From assembly GCA_021774335.1 (NCBI GenBank), contig JAJFJD010000020.1, forward strand, positions 1-64,000: DNA of 64,000 bases, written 5' to 3'. Below, one piece after another: positions 1 to 8,200 of the stretch. The position numbers and the translations under genes were made by a program. Source of the DNA: Alphaproteobacteria bacterium. GTDB lineage: Bacteria; Pseudomonadota; Alphaproteobacteria; UBA8366. Numbering within the stretch: position 1 is the first letter of the stretch; every line of letters begins with the position of its first letter. A model generated the notes under the pieces. That model did not search any database, was not told the DNA's origin, and worked only from the letters and a program-made list of their open reading frames with translations.

Positions 1-750
1 CTGCCTAACCTGGCGCAACCGCTGCCGGGCGGTGGGATCGCCTTCGGACTGCTTGAACTCGTCCTTCACTTCCTGCTTGGTCATCCGCATCTGTTTTTGA
101 TGCTGTTGCCGCTGAAAAACGATATCGAAAACGGCAATAACCAGGAGAACGGCAAGAATGGCCACCAGCATCTTCATTACCAGTTCGTGCATCACCTCCA
201 GAAAATCGGGAATCGCAAGGGTCGGTACGATATCGATGGCATCGAGTGCCGGCATGACCGCCAAAATACCGATTGTCCCGACGATCGCAAGTTTGACGAT
301 CCCCTTGACGAATTCCATCGTTTGCTTGATCGACATAAGCCGTTTCGCGCCGCGGATGGGGTCGAACTTTTCGAATTTCGGTTCGAGCGCTTTTGGCGAA
401 TAGATAAAGCCGTTCTGCAGAATCGGCGCCGCCAGTGCGATGATAAAAAAGAAGAGCAACGGGAAGAATATGGCGCCGAAGACCGACTTGAATGTCTCGA
501 ATAATTGTTGGCCGGCATTCGCCGGGTCGACCGCTATCAAGTCCGGCGTCGCCAGATACGGAATCAGGGCCAAGCGAATATCATTCATGAATGTTGGCGC
601 CATCATCCCAAGCACGATTGCCCCGACCGTGAGCATAAGCCACGTGTTGAGTTCACGACTGACCGCCACCTGACCCTTTTGACGCGCATCGTCGAGCTTT
701 TTTTGCGTCGGGTCTTCGGTTTTTTGGGCGTCGTCCGTATTTTCCGACAT
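1..750 (-). CDS. flhB: FlhB, flagellar export gate protein (partial, N-terminal 250 residues)
   Basis: FlhB is an inner-membrane subunit of the flagellar type III export gate; its cytoplasmic domain switches export from rod/hook to filament substrates. The minus strand is open from the ATG at 748-750 to the window edge. The protein begins MSENTDDAQKTEDPTQKKL, the usual charged FlhB lead with an E/D-PT motif, followed by several long hydrophobic stretches that fit its four membrane helices. The gene is cut by the left edge before the NPTH autocleavage site, so that site cannot be checked. It starts 30 bases after fliR and is the last visible gene of the flgB-flgC-fliE-fliQ-fliR-flhB run. The identification is firm; only the C-terminus is missing. 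Confidence 0.95.
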   Translation of the reverse strand, partial: MSENTDDAQKTEDPTQKKLDDARQKGQVAVSRELNTWLMLTVGAIVLGMMAPTFMNDIRLALIPYLATPDLIAVDPANAGQQLFETFKSVFGAIFFPLLFFFIIALAAPILQNGFIYSPKALEPKFEKFDPIRGAKRLMSIKQTMEFVKGIVKLAIVGTIGILAVMPALDAIDIVPTLAIPDFLEVMHELVMKMLVAILAVLLVIAVFDIVFQRQQHQKQMRMTKQEVKDEFKQSEGDPTARQRLRQVRQ

Positions 751-780
751 GGCGTTACCCCGCGCAGCCGATGCGCGACC

Positions 781-1551
781 TCACTGTAAACCCGGCAGGA
801 ATAACCGGGTAAATGTTGTTTGATAGTAGTTAAGAAACCACAAAAGAGCGGCCGGAAAGGTGGTCAGCATAAGGAACAGTCCCAACGTGATCTGCGCCGG
901 CAACGCGACCAGAAAAATCGGCATCTGTGGCATCAGACGAGCCATCAACCCCATGCCGGTGTAGAAGGTAATGCCGAACAACACGAACGGCATCGCGATC
1001 TGCAGACCAACGCGAAAGCTCTCCGCCAACAACAGAGCCATGGTATTGGAGAAATCGTCAAAGGCCGGCACCACGCCCGGCTGGAACAGCGCATAACTGT
1101 CCAACAGCGCCATCAACATCAGGTGATGCGTATCGGTTGCGAATATCAGCAACAATCCCAAAATCGATAGGAATACCGACGGCAGCGCGCTCTGATCCGA
1201 AAGCAATGGGTTGAATAGCATCGCGTTTGCAAGACCGCTGAGGAAGGCCAACATCGCGCCACCGGTCGCCAGCGCCGACATCAACAGGCGTGCGACCGAT
1301 CCGATGAAAACGCCGATCAAAACTTCCCCAAGTACAAGCAACAAAAGACTGATCGGCGCTGCCGGTAGCGCCGGCAGCTTTTCGGCAATGATTGGAGTCA
1401 GCAGGACGGTAAGCGCCAACGCGATCAACAACCGGATACGCGGCGAAACGTATGACTCGCCAAATCCCGGCATCGTGATAAGCGTCGCACCCAGGCGCGA
1501 AAACACCAGGGCATAGGTGAAAATTTCGGCGGGCAGTAGGTTTTGCAGCAT
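781..1551 (-). CDS. fliR: FliR, flagellar export gate protein
   Basis: FliR forms, with FliP and FliQ, the conical core of the export gate in the MS ring. The 256-residue product is hydrophobic nearly throughout with about six membrane segments. It carries the family pattern of an early VFSRLGA segment and a later FYTGMGLMARLMPQMPIF stretch. Length is typical for the family. It follows fliQ by 6 bases and precedes flhB by 30, the conserved fliQ-fliR-flhB order, so one transcript from the flgB side is likely. The ATG at 1549-1551 is the only sensible start. Nothing odd was seen. Confidence 0.97.
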   Translation of the reverse strand: MLQNLLPAEIFTYALVFSRLGATLITMPGFGESYVSPRIRLLIALALTVLLTPIIAEKLPALPAAPISLLLLVLGEVLIGVFIGSVARLLMSALATGGAMLAFLSGLANAMLFNPLLSDQSALPSVFLSILGLLLIFATDTHHLMLMALLDSYALFQPGVVPAFDDFSNTMALLLAESFRVGLQIAMPFVLFGITFYTGMGLMARLMPQMPIFLVALPAQITLGLFLMLTTFPAALLWFLNYYQTTFTRLFLPGLQ

Positions 1552-1557
1552 GGTGCG

Positions 1558-1824
1558 TCAGCTGATGCCGACGATCCTATCGGTCACCGATTCCATGAAC
1601 CGCTGCATCACATTGAACATGAACGGCAGCAAAACCAGCAACGAGGTAAAAACGATTAGGATCTTCGGGACGAAAGTAAGCGTGATTTCCTGGATCGAGG
1701 TCAGAGCCTGAAACAGAGAGACCGTCAAACCGACCACCAAACCCACAAGCATGATTGGCGTGGCGACCGTCAACATCGTCAGCACGGCGTCACGCGCGAA
1801 ATCCAGTACCTGCGCTTCGTTCAT
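1558..1824 (-). CDS. fliQ: FliQ, flagellar export gate protein
   Basis: FliQ is the small two-helix subunit of the FliPQR export gate. The 88-residue product has two hydrophobic segments (about residues 17-38 and 51-73) joined by the diagnostic QALTSIQEITLTFVPK loop. Length and layout match the family. The gene lies between fliE (61 bases upstream) and fliR (6 bases downstream). Its start MNEAQVLDFAR is the usual FliQ opening. Confidence 0.97.
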   Translation of the reverse strand: MNEAQVLDFARDAVLTMLTVATPIMLVGLVVGLTVSLFQALTSIQEITLTFVPKILIVFTSLLVLLPFMFNVMQRFMESVTDRIVGIS

Positions 1825-1885
1825 GCGACTAATGTCTCCCCGTCGATGACCGCGGATGGCCTACTTATAGTGACCTAAATGGCGA

Positions 1886-2194
1886 CTAGATCGGCATCCG
1901 AAGAATTTCCTGATACGCGCTGATCACACGATCGCGTACCGTAACGACCGTCTGCAGCGTCATCTCGGCGCTATTGACCGCGGACACGACTTCCATCAGG
2001 TCCGCTTCGCCGACAACTGCCTTGGCCGTCATCGCTTCGGCGGTCTTGCCGGATTGCATGGCATCGTCCGCCACCTTTCCAACCAGCTCGGCGAAGGAAG
2101 AGTCTTTTGGCGATTTCGGGGCATCCATGCCCGCGCCACCCAACCGCGCCGCCTGCGTAAACGCCTTGATCGCGTCGTTCGGATTAATCGCCAT
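1886..2194 (-). CDS. fliE: FliE, MS ring-rod junction protein
   Basis: FliE is the first rod-type substrate exported and joins the MS ring to the proximal rod. The 102-residue protein ends with the family C-terminus (TLQTVVTVRDRVISAYQEIL), which forms the conserved terminal helix; SFAELVGKVADDAM in the middle is also typical. I chose the ATG at 2192-2194 (MAINPNDAIKAF) because a G-rich ribosome site lies just upstream. A second in-frame ATG at 2206 would add four residues. It is flanked by flgC and fliQ. Confidence 0.94.
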   Translation of the reverse strand: MAINPNDAIKAFTQAARLGGAGMDAPKSPKDSSFAELVGKVADDAMQSGKTAEAMTAKAVVGEADLMEVVSAVNSAEMTLQTVVTVRDRVISAYQEILRMPI

Positions 2195-2235
2195 GTCCCA
2201 CCCCATTCCTCGTTACGCGCGTTAACGGAAAATTT

Positions 2236-2643
2236 CTAGCGCAACAGCTCCAACGTACTCCGCAGCATCGTTCGGCTCACTTCAATCATGTTGAGGTTCG
2301 CCTCGTAACTGCGCTGCGCCTCGCGAAAATCCATCATCTCGACGGCAATCTTCACGTTCGGTGTCTTAATGTATCCGGCGTCGTCGGCGGCAGGATGCGT
2401 CGGATCGTGTCGCAAGCCGAAATCGGACTTATCCTCGCGGATACGGCTGACCTCGACAGTGCGCGCACCGAGTTCCCGGTCGAGCAAATTTGAGAAAGTC
2501 ACCGTCTTCCGGCGATACGGCTCGCCGCCCGTCGTCTCGGCCATCGAACCCGCGTTTGCGATGTTCTCGGCAATGACCCGCAACCGAGTTCCTTGCGCCC
2601 GCATCCCGGACGCCGCGATGATCATCGATTTTTCAAGTGCCAT
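2236..2643 (-). CDS. flgC: FlgC, proximal rod protein
   Basis: FlgC is a proximal rod subunit, exported without a cleaved signal. The 135-residue product has the N-terminal rod/hook signature (residues about 8-32, GMRAQGTRLRVIAENIANA) and the paired C-terminal heptad helix (FREAQRSYEANLNMIEVSRT) shared by axial proteins. An alphaproteobacterial-type middle with SDFGLRHDPTHPAADDAGY is present. It starts 14 bases after flgB. Confidence 0.97.
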   Translation of the reverse strand: MALEKSMIIAASGMRAQGTRLRVIAENIANAGSMAETTGGEPYRRKTVTFSNLLDRELGARTVEVSRIREDKSDFGLRHDPTHPAADDAGYIKTPNVKIAVEMMDFREAQRSYEANLNMIEVSRTMLRSTLELLR

Positions 2644-2657
2644 GGTTCACACCGCTC

Positions 2658-3065
2658 CTATCCTTGCTGTCGGCCCAGCGCGATGCTGAACATTTGCTTT
2701 TGTTTGCCGTAGAGCCGGGTCATCAGCGAATATTCGTGCCGGGTCTGACCAACCTTGATCAGTTGCTCTTCCAGGACGACGCCGTTGCCAGCCGGATTGG
2801 TTTCGTAGGTATCGTTTTGGCTTTCCGATTTGACTGCCGAGCTGCCTGCCGCTCCGGCGAGATGCGATTCATGCGTCCGCACCAGGGCCATCTTGAAAGA
2901 TCGAGCGGCGCCCGCGTCCTTGAAATCGAGTTCCTTCAGATCTTTTGGACGATAGTTCGGCGTGTCCGCGTTCGCGACATTCTGCGACAACACGGTTTGA
3001 CGCTCAGCAAGCCAATTCATCTTGCTGGCCATCATCCGGAACACCGGCAACTGGTTCATGTCCAT
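2658..3065 (-). CDS. flgB: FlgB, proximal rod protein
   Basis: FlgB is a proximal rod subunit and the first gene of this minus-strand operon. The open frame could be read from 3170, but the ATG at 3063-3065 (MDMNQLPVFRMMASKM) has a good AAGGGGGAG ribosome site 5 bases upstream and gives the usual 135-residue FlgB; the longer reading adds a region without family similarity. The signature LAERQTVLSQNVANADTPNY is the axial-protein N-terminal motif. The C-terminal helix (KVGQTRHEYSLMTRLYGKQ) is typical. A sigma-54-like site lies at 3121-3136 and a CtrA-like box at 3227-3241. Confidence 0.95.
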   Translation of the reverse strand: MDMNQLPVFRMMASKMNWLAERQTVLSQNVANADTPNYRPKDLKELDFKDAGAARSFKMALVRTHESHLAGAAGSSAVKSESQNDTYETNPAGNGVVLEEQLIKVGQTRHEYSLMTRLYGKQKQMFSIALGRQQG

Positions 3066-3120
3066 GTAACTCTCCCCCTTCGACAGCGAATCGTTGCGAT
3101 GCCTCTCCAGCCGATTCGCC

Positions 3121-3136
3121 TGCACACCATATGCCA
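3121..3136 (-). promoter_or_regulatory. Possible sigma-54 promoter upstream of flgB
   Basis: Reading the minus strand, TGGCATATGGTGTGCA has GG and GC separated by exactly 10 bases, 56 bases before the flgB ATG. The -12 element is GTGC rather than TTGC, so this is weaker than the others in the window. A class II, CtrA-driven promoter would be the expected alternative for flgB. Confidence 0.35.
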
Positions 3137-3226
3137 GCCCCACTTCCCAGGTGTCGGCGGCATACGCCAATCGAGTCGCTAATCCTCTCCCCAGAACCCG
3201 ATTTCTTAGTAAATTTCGTCGGAACG

Positions 3227-3241
3227 TTAACCATAAATAAC
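3227..3241. promoter_or_regulatory. CtrA-like box between flgB and the FlhB-like gene
   Basis: TTAACCATAAATAAC matches the CtrA consensus TTAA-N7-TTAA with one mismatch and has the extended TTAACCAT half-site common in alphaproteobacteria. It lies 162 bases before flgB and could serve either direction. ctrA itself is at 61324. The 3066-3479 gap around it is AT-rich and otherwise holds no recognised gene. Confidence 0.45.
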
Positions 3242-3479
3242 TAATATGTAAACCGTTATTCGAAATATTCCTAAATCTTCGAGAAGGACTCCTACAAGAG
3301 AATACTATTCATTTATTTCATCTGTTGTCTTTTCGCTGGAAATTTGAATAAAAGCTCCGCATACTCAAGTGCAACTGAAGCATGGTGCCGTTTGCGGCGC
3401 GTTGAAAAGAGGTAGCGGGTTCTTGCACGAGACGCGGCGAGTATCGCGCCAACGGAGCAAGTCGACAGGCGGAAAACCC

Positions 3480-3803
3480 GTGACGCAGAAGCGTGACGGT
3501 GGCCGAGACGGGTCGGATGGGCCTCCTCGCCAGACTGCCGTGGCCGTTCAATACAGCCCGATCGACGCATTTTCAGCACCGACCGTCGTCGCCTCCGGCC
3601 GCGGTTGGGTGGCCGAGAAAATTCTCGAAATTGCGTTCGCCCACGGGATCAAGGTCCGGGAAGACTCGGACCTTGCCGAAATCCTGGCTGCGGTCGATCT
3701 CGACAACGACATCCCGGTCGAAGCATTCGTCGCCGTTGCGGAAATCCTACGATACGTCTACACCGCAAATGGCACACACCCTCCGGAGTTTCCAGAGTCA
3801 TGA
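3480..3803 (+). CDS. Stand-alone FlhB C-terminal-like protein
   Basis: This soluble 107-residue protein matches the cytoplasmic C-terminal domain of FlhB/YscU-type export switches without the membrane part. Recognisable stretches are AVAVQYSPIDAFSAPTVVA, GRGWVAEKILEIAFAHGI and IPVEAFVAVAEILRYVYTAN. The NPTH autocleavage sequence is absent. I chose the GTG at 3480, which follows a GGCGGAAAA ribosome site; the open frame extends back to 3369 but the extra residues are basic and unlike the family. Proteins of this kind are common in bacteria carrying flagella; their role is not settled, and competing for or assisting FlhB is an inference. The stop overlaps the next start (ATGATGA), so it is co-translated with the small helical protein and lies upstream of fliO-fliP. 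Confidence 0.8.
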   Translation: MTQKRDGGRDGSDGPPRQTAVAVQYSPIDAFSAPTVVASGRGWVAEKILEIAFAHGIKVREDSDLAEILAAVDLDNDIPVEAFVAVAEILRYVYTANGTHPPEFPES

Positions 3804-4093
3804 TGAATAAAGAAGAGATCGTTACGGACCTCAATTCTATGTCCGAACTTATCGCTGTTGCGCGGTCCGGTCTGTCGCGAAACCAGCTTGTTGAAATAAG
3901 TGATATCCAGGAACGGATTCGCGGTGTGGTCGAATCGATTACCGATCTTCCCCCCGAGGACGCGGTGGAAATGAAGCCAGTGCTTCTGGAATTGCTATCG
4001 GACTTCCAAGAATTCTCGAAAGAGGTGGAAGCGAAGATCGGCGAACTGCAGGCGGCGTCAGCCAGCAACACGGAGCAAGCAGCCGAGACCTAA
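3800..4093 (+). CDS. Small helical protein of the fliO-fliP locus, unknown function
   Basis: I do not recognise a named family. The 97-residue product is acidic and predicted mostly helical, with a middle ERIRGVVESITDLPPEDAVE and a C-terminal helix (LLELLSDFQEFSKEVEAKIG) that may form a coiled coil. Length and composition recall small flagellar chaperones, but that is only an inference. It starts at the ATG overlapping the upstream stop (a second ATG follows immediately) and ends 73 bases before fliO, so it belongs to the FlhB-like/fliO/fliP transcript. No cysteine and no signal peptide were seen. Confidence 0.75.
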   Translation: MMNKEEIVTDLNSMSELIAVARSGLSRNQLVEISDIQERIRGVVESITDLPPEDAVEMKPVLLELLSDFQEFSKEVEAKIGELQAASASNTEQAAET

Positions 4094-4166
4094 TTTACGG
4101 CGTTCTGTGCCTGGCGCGGGCGCAGGCCGACGGTAGAGCTCGGCTTATTGGGGAGAGTATTCGGCT

Positions 4167-4514
4167 GTGGATCTGAGCTACGTCAGGTTTCTTCTGGCGT
4201 TTCTTTTCGTTATCGGCCTGATTGGCCTATTCGCGCTGTTGCTGCGGCGCGTAGGGTTTGGCGGCGTACGGTTGTCTCCCGGATTCAAAGGTAAAGGCCG
4301 GCCGAAACGACGCCTTGCAGTCGCTGAGGTCGCCAATGTGGACGGACGGCATCGGCTGGTCCTGGTCCGGCGCGACGATACCGAACATCTGATACTGCTG
4401 GGTCACAGCGGCGACCTCCTGATCGAAAGCAACATTAAATCTTCCAGCACCGCCGAAGACACGCCCGGCAGCTTCGACGCCGCGCTCCAATCCGCCGGAG
4501 AGAAGCGCACATGA
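4167..4514 (+). CDS. fliO: FliO, export gate assembly protein
   Basis: FliO is the membrane scaffold that helps FliP assemble into the export gate. The 115-residue product has one N-terminal membrane segment (about residues 6-27, FLLAFLFVIGLIGLFALLL). A small cytoplasmic beta domain follows with the FliO pattern RRLAVAEVANVDGRHRLVLV and DDTEHLILLGHSGDLLIE. The GTG start at 4167 has a GGGGAGAG site upstream. It overlaps fliP by 4 bases (ATGA), the classic fliO-fliP pairing. Confidence 0.93.
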   Translation: MDLSYVRFLLAFLFVIGLIGLFALLLRRVGFGGVRLSPGFKGKGRPKRRLAVAEVANVDGRHRLVLVRRDDTEHLILLGHSGDLLIESNIKSSSTAEDTPGSFDAALQSAGEKRT

Positions 4515-5275
4515 CGCGAGGCCTCTTAGGCCGGCGGCACCTCCCGCCCCTCTTGGTTCTTTGCGGCCTCGCGGCGACATTAATCCTGCCCGGCACCGCC
4601 TACGCACAGAATGTGGCGCTAGACTTCGGCACCGGCGGCGAAGCCACCGGCCGGATCGTTCAGTTGGTGGCGCTGATCACCATCCTGACGCTGGCGCCAT
4701 CCATCCTGGTCATGGTCACGTCCTTTGTACGCATCGTGATTGTCATGTCACTGTTGCGGACCGCACTTGGCACACAAGGAACGCCGCCCAACACTGTGGT
4801 CATAAGCCTCGCCCTGTTCATGACATTCTTCATCATGCAACCAACGCTGCAGACCGCCTATGACCAGGGCATCGCACCGCTGATTGCCGAGGAAATTTCC
4901 GAAGAGCAGGCGTTCGAACGCAGCGTGGCGCCCATGCACGCTTTCATGATGCGTCATGTCCGTGAGAAGGACTTGGACCTGTTCATGAGCATGGCGAAGA
5001 TCGAAGATGTCGCAACCGCCGAGGCCACACCGCTGAGGGCGTTGATCCCGGCCTTCATGATTTCCGAATTGAAACGCGCGTTCGAGATCGGCTTTCTGCT
5101 CTTCGTTCCATTCCTGATCATCGACATGGTGGTCGCATCGGTGCTGATGTCGATGGGCATGATGATGCTGCCGCCGATTATGATCTCGTTACCGTTTAAA
5201 CTGATCTTTTTCGTTCTGGTCGACGGCTGGTATCTCGTCGCGGGCAGCCTCGTGCGAAGCTTCGTTCCCGGTTAA
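4511..5275 (+). CDS. fliP: FliP, flagellar export gate protein
   Basis: FliP forms the pentameric core of the export gate. The 254-residue product has a cleavable N-terminal signal (residues 1-33, ending GTAYAQN), as in other FliP proteins. Family signatures follow: MVTSFVRIVIVMSLLRTALG, TQGTPPNTVVISLALF and LIPAFMISELKRAFEIGF. Four mature membrane helices are apparent. It ends the plus-strand FlhB-like/fliO/fliP run and converges on the large minus-strand gene with only 8 bases between stops; no hairpin terminator is visible in that gap. Confidence 0.97.
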   Translation: MTRGLLGRRHLPPLLVLCGLAATLILPGTAYAQNVALDFGTGGEATGRIVQLVALITILTLAPSILVMVTSFVRIVIVMSLLRTALGTQGTPPNTVVISLALFMTFFIMQPTLQTAYDQGIAPLIAEEISEEQAFERSVAPMHAFMMRHVREKDLDLFMSMAKIEDVATAEATPLRALIPAFMISELKRAFEIGFLLFVPFLIIDMVVASVLMSMGMMMLPPIMISLPFKLIFFVLVDGWYLVAGSLVRSFVPG

Positions 5276-5283
5276 CGCGCCGC

Positions 5284-8200
5284 CTAGCCGCTGGGCGGTG
5301 GTGGCGGTTGCGGGATAGCGTTAGGCGACGCGGTACCGGCCCGTTGAGCGTCGGATTGCGCATCCGGTTTCGTTTCGCCTGGCGCCGCGGCACCGGGCGC
5401 CGCTTTCTTCGCTTTCGTCATCTTGCTCGGTGCGATGAGACGATCACGGTAATTCTTCAGGAACGCATCGAAGCTGTCGCTCTCCGCCATCTTGCGGGTG
5501 ATGTCGTCGATATTCTTGGCTGCCCGGCCGGTCGGGCTTGAGATGAACGCGAAAGCGTCGGCAAGCTTGCTTCGGGCCATGCCGGGTCCATACAAATCCC
5601 GCAGCATAATGATTCCGGCCTCGTCCCGCTTCAAGCGAAGCGCAACCGCCCAACTCAGAATGAAACTCGCTTGGTCTTCAGGGTATCCACTATCGGCAAG
5701 CGGATCACCCGCCAGCCGCTGTAGGACCTTTGCCGCCTCCGAATAATTCCGGGTGCTCCAATAGATGTTGGCGCGCAGTAGATCCGCTTCCCGGCTCACG
5801 TCACCCGCCAGCAACGCGATCGCTTCCTCGTACCGCCCAAGCTCCAATGTCGCTTTCGCCCGAATCCGGCGGCGATCATCGTCCAGGTCGGTCGATAGGT
5901 TGGGCTGAAAACTGCCGCGCAGTGCCGACAGCGCCCCTTTGGGATTGCGATCAAGCAACCGGATCACCGCGAGTTTAGCGCCGACACGGGCCCGGTCCTC
6001 GCCCTTGAGCCGGAACCGCACCTGATGGGCCAGAAGGTCTGCCGCACGATCGAGGAGATCAACGGAAACCAGCCGGTCGGCGAGTTTCTGGATCATCAGA
6101 TCGCCCTCGGTACCGGCGGGCGTCAACTCGCGAAAATCATCATACAGCGCCAATGCCTGCAATGGCGGCAGGGCGTCCGCGCCGCCTTCCAGATGCAATT
6201 CACGGAATGCAGCCGTCATCAACTGGGCAATGTCCTGCACTTTCTCATTGTTCGGATAATAGGTGATCGCCGTGCGAAGCGTGTTCAGCCCTTTTCGAAA
6301 CTCACCCTTATTCAAATGCAGCGATCCCAAATGCTTCAGCACAGCAAGCTCGAGATCGTCGCCGCGCCACTGATATCGCAGGCGTTCGAGGCGTTGGATC
6401 GCCTCATCCACCGTCACCGATTCCTGCTGCAGGCCAAGTTCCACCAGCGCGTATTCCGACCGCGCAACGTTCCAACGGTCGCCGGACTTCTTGGATTTAG
6501 TCCAATGCTCAACGGCGCGGTCCAAATCCCGGCTGTTTCGCGCCAAAACGCCTTGATTGTAGACCAGCCTCGCCGCTTGGCTGCGTTTCATCTTGTCAAC
6601 ATTCTTACCAAGAAAATTCAGCCAGATTGACGCATTGCCCACGTCCAGGTCCGCCAAGCTCGCCTCGACGCGTTCCAGCGCCAACGTCGTTCGAATCGGC
6701 TCGGGATAGCTTTGCAGTACCGGGTCGCCGTTTCGGAATTGCGCCGCCGCTTTCTTCAATTCACCCGTCTGAAGAAACATCGAACCGCGCCATAGCGAGA
6801 TTTCCTGATATTCATCCAATCGGGGATCAAGCAGATCTTTGCGCGCCTCATGCGGGCGGCCCATATAGACTCTGGTTGCAGCGATAAGCGCGCGGAATTC
6901 GGGCTGTGAAGATAATGCTTCATTCGAAAACTCGATCGTGCGCAGAACGCCAAGCGCTTCGGGCGCGAACCCTTGGGCAAAGAAGTAACGGGCCAGATCG
7001 AGCCGCGCATCGTCCCGCCGTTCCTTCGGAACTTCGACAATAGTACGCATTGCCGACTGCTTGGCTTTGGTAAAATCCGGGTCCTTGTTTTTCGTCCAAT
7101 TCCGGAAGTTGAAGATCCGCGGCCCGAGAAATGCGGCGGACCCGTCCCCGCTTTGGGAAATCGAAGAAACATGGAGCCCGCCCGGCACGCCAACGACGAT
7201 CCCCTTATCGCCGGCAGTCTTCAGGGTTACATCATCGCCCAACGGATCAACCGCCACACCCTGTGCGGATGCGAGGATTCGAAATTCGGAATAAGTACGG
7301 GGGCTAGCGACGCCGTGACCGGGGGCCTGTAACGTCGCGACGTACAATGTATCGCCGACCTCGGGATCATCCAGCGTAATGATTCGCCCGATCTCTGAAA
7401 CCGGTAGTTCGAGTTCTGCACCATTGATCGCCTCGGGTCGGACGCGCAACTCAATCTTCACCTGCGGCGCAATCGGCCACCGCCGGAACTGTACAACCCA
7501 GTTGGACCCTTCACGTTCAACCTGTGGATTGACACCGTCTTTCGTCAAAAGGCGGACCACCGTCCCTTCGCTCAACGGCATCTGTTCGATCTGATCGATC
7601 ATGCTCTTTCCGGCAGTGCGCAATGCCGCGAGGTTGAGCTGCGCGCGTCGATCGAAAATGATCCAGACATACGGCTCCCGAACGAAAACCGCGGCGCCAA
7701 CCGGTTCCGGCCATTCAAAGACAAGGCTGACCTCCTCGTTGCCTTCTCTTGGATCAACAGGATCGGCGGAGTCGGTTGAAGTGCCCGCCGCCGCTGTCGA
7801 TTCGCCGGTTGCGGTGTCCCCTTCAGAGTCGGACACGCCCGTCGATGCTTGTGCCGATGCTTGTGCCGATGAAGGTGCGTCTCCAGATGATTCGATCGGT
7901 TTCTTTGGCTCGCTTGCCGATGTCGTGTCACTCGACGCCGCCAAATCCGGTACATCGGTGGGTTCCGCCGATCCATCCTTCGCTGCAGGCGTTTCAGATA
8001 CCTGCGTGGCCGCCGGGTCCGCGGCTGCTTCGTCCTTTTTATCCGCCACTATTGCGTCCGACGACGGCGTATCGCCGGCAGCCGCGCTCTTCTCTGGCGC
8101 AACCTTGTCCGGCGCGTTCTTCGCATCCGGTTTCGTTGCGGCCACCTCATCGGCCTTCGCTTCCGGCGTTGGAGCCTTGGCCGGCTGCTTTTTCTCCGAC

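Noticed and set aside
781-1550. Plus-strand open frames within fliR, fliQ and fliE
   Set aside because: They run opposite to well-supported export genes, have no ribosome sites and no recognisable sequence.
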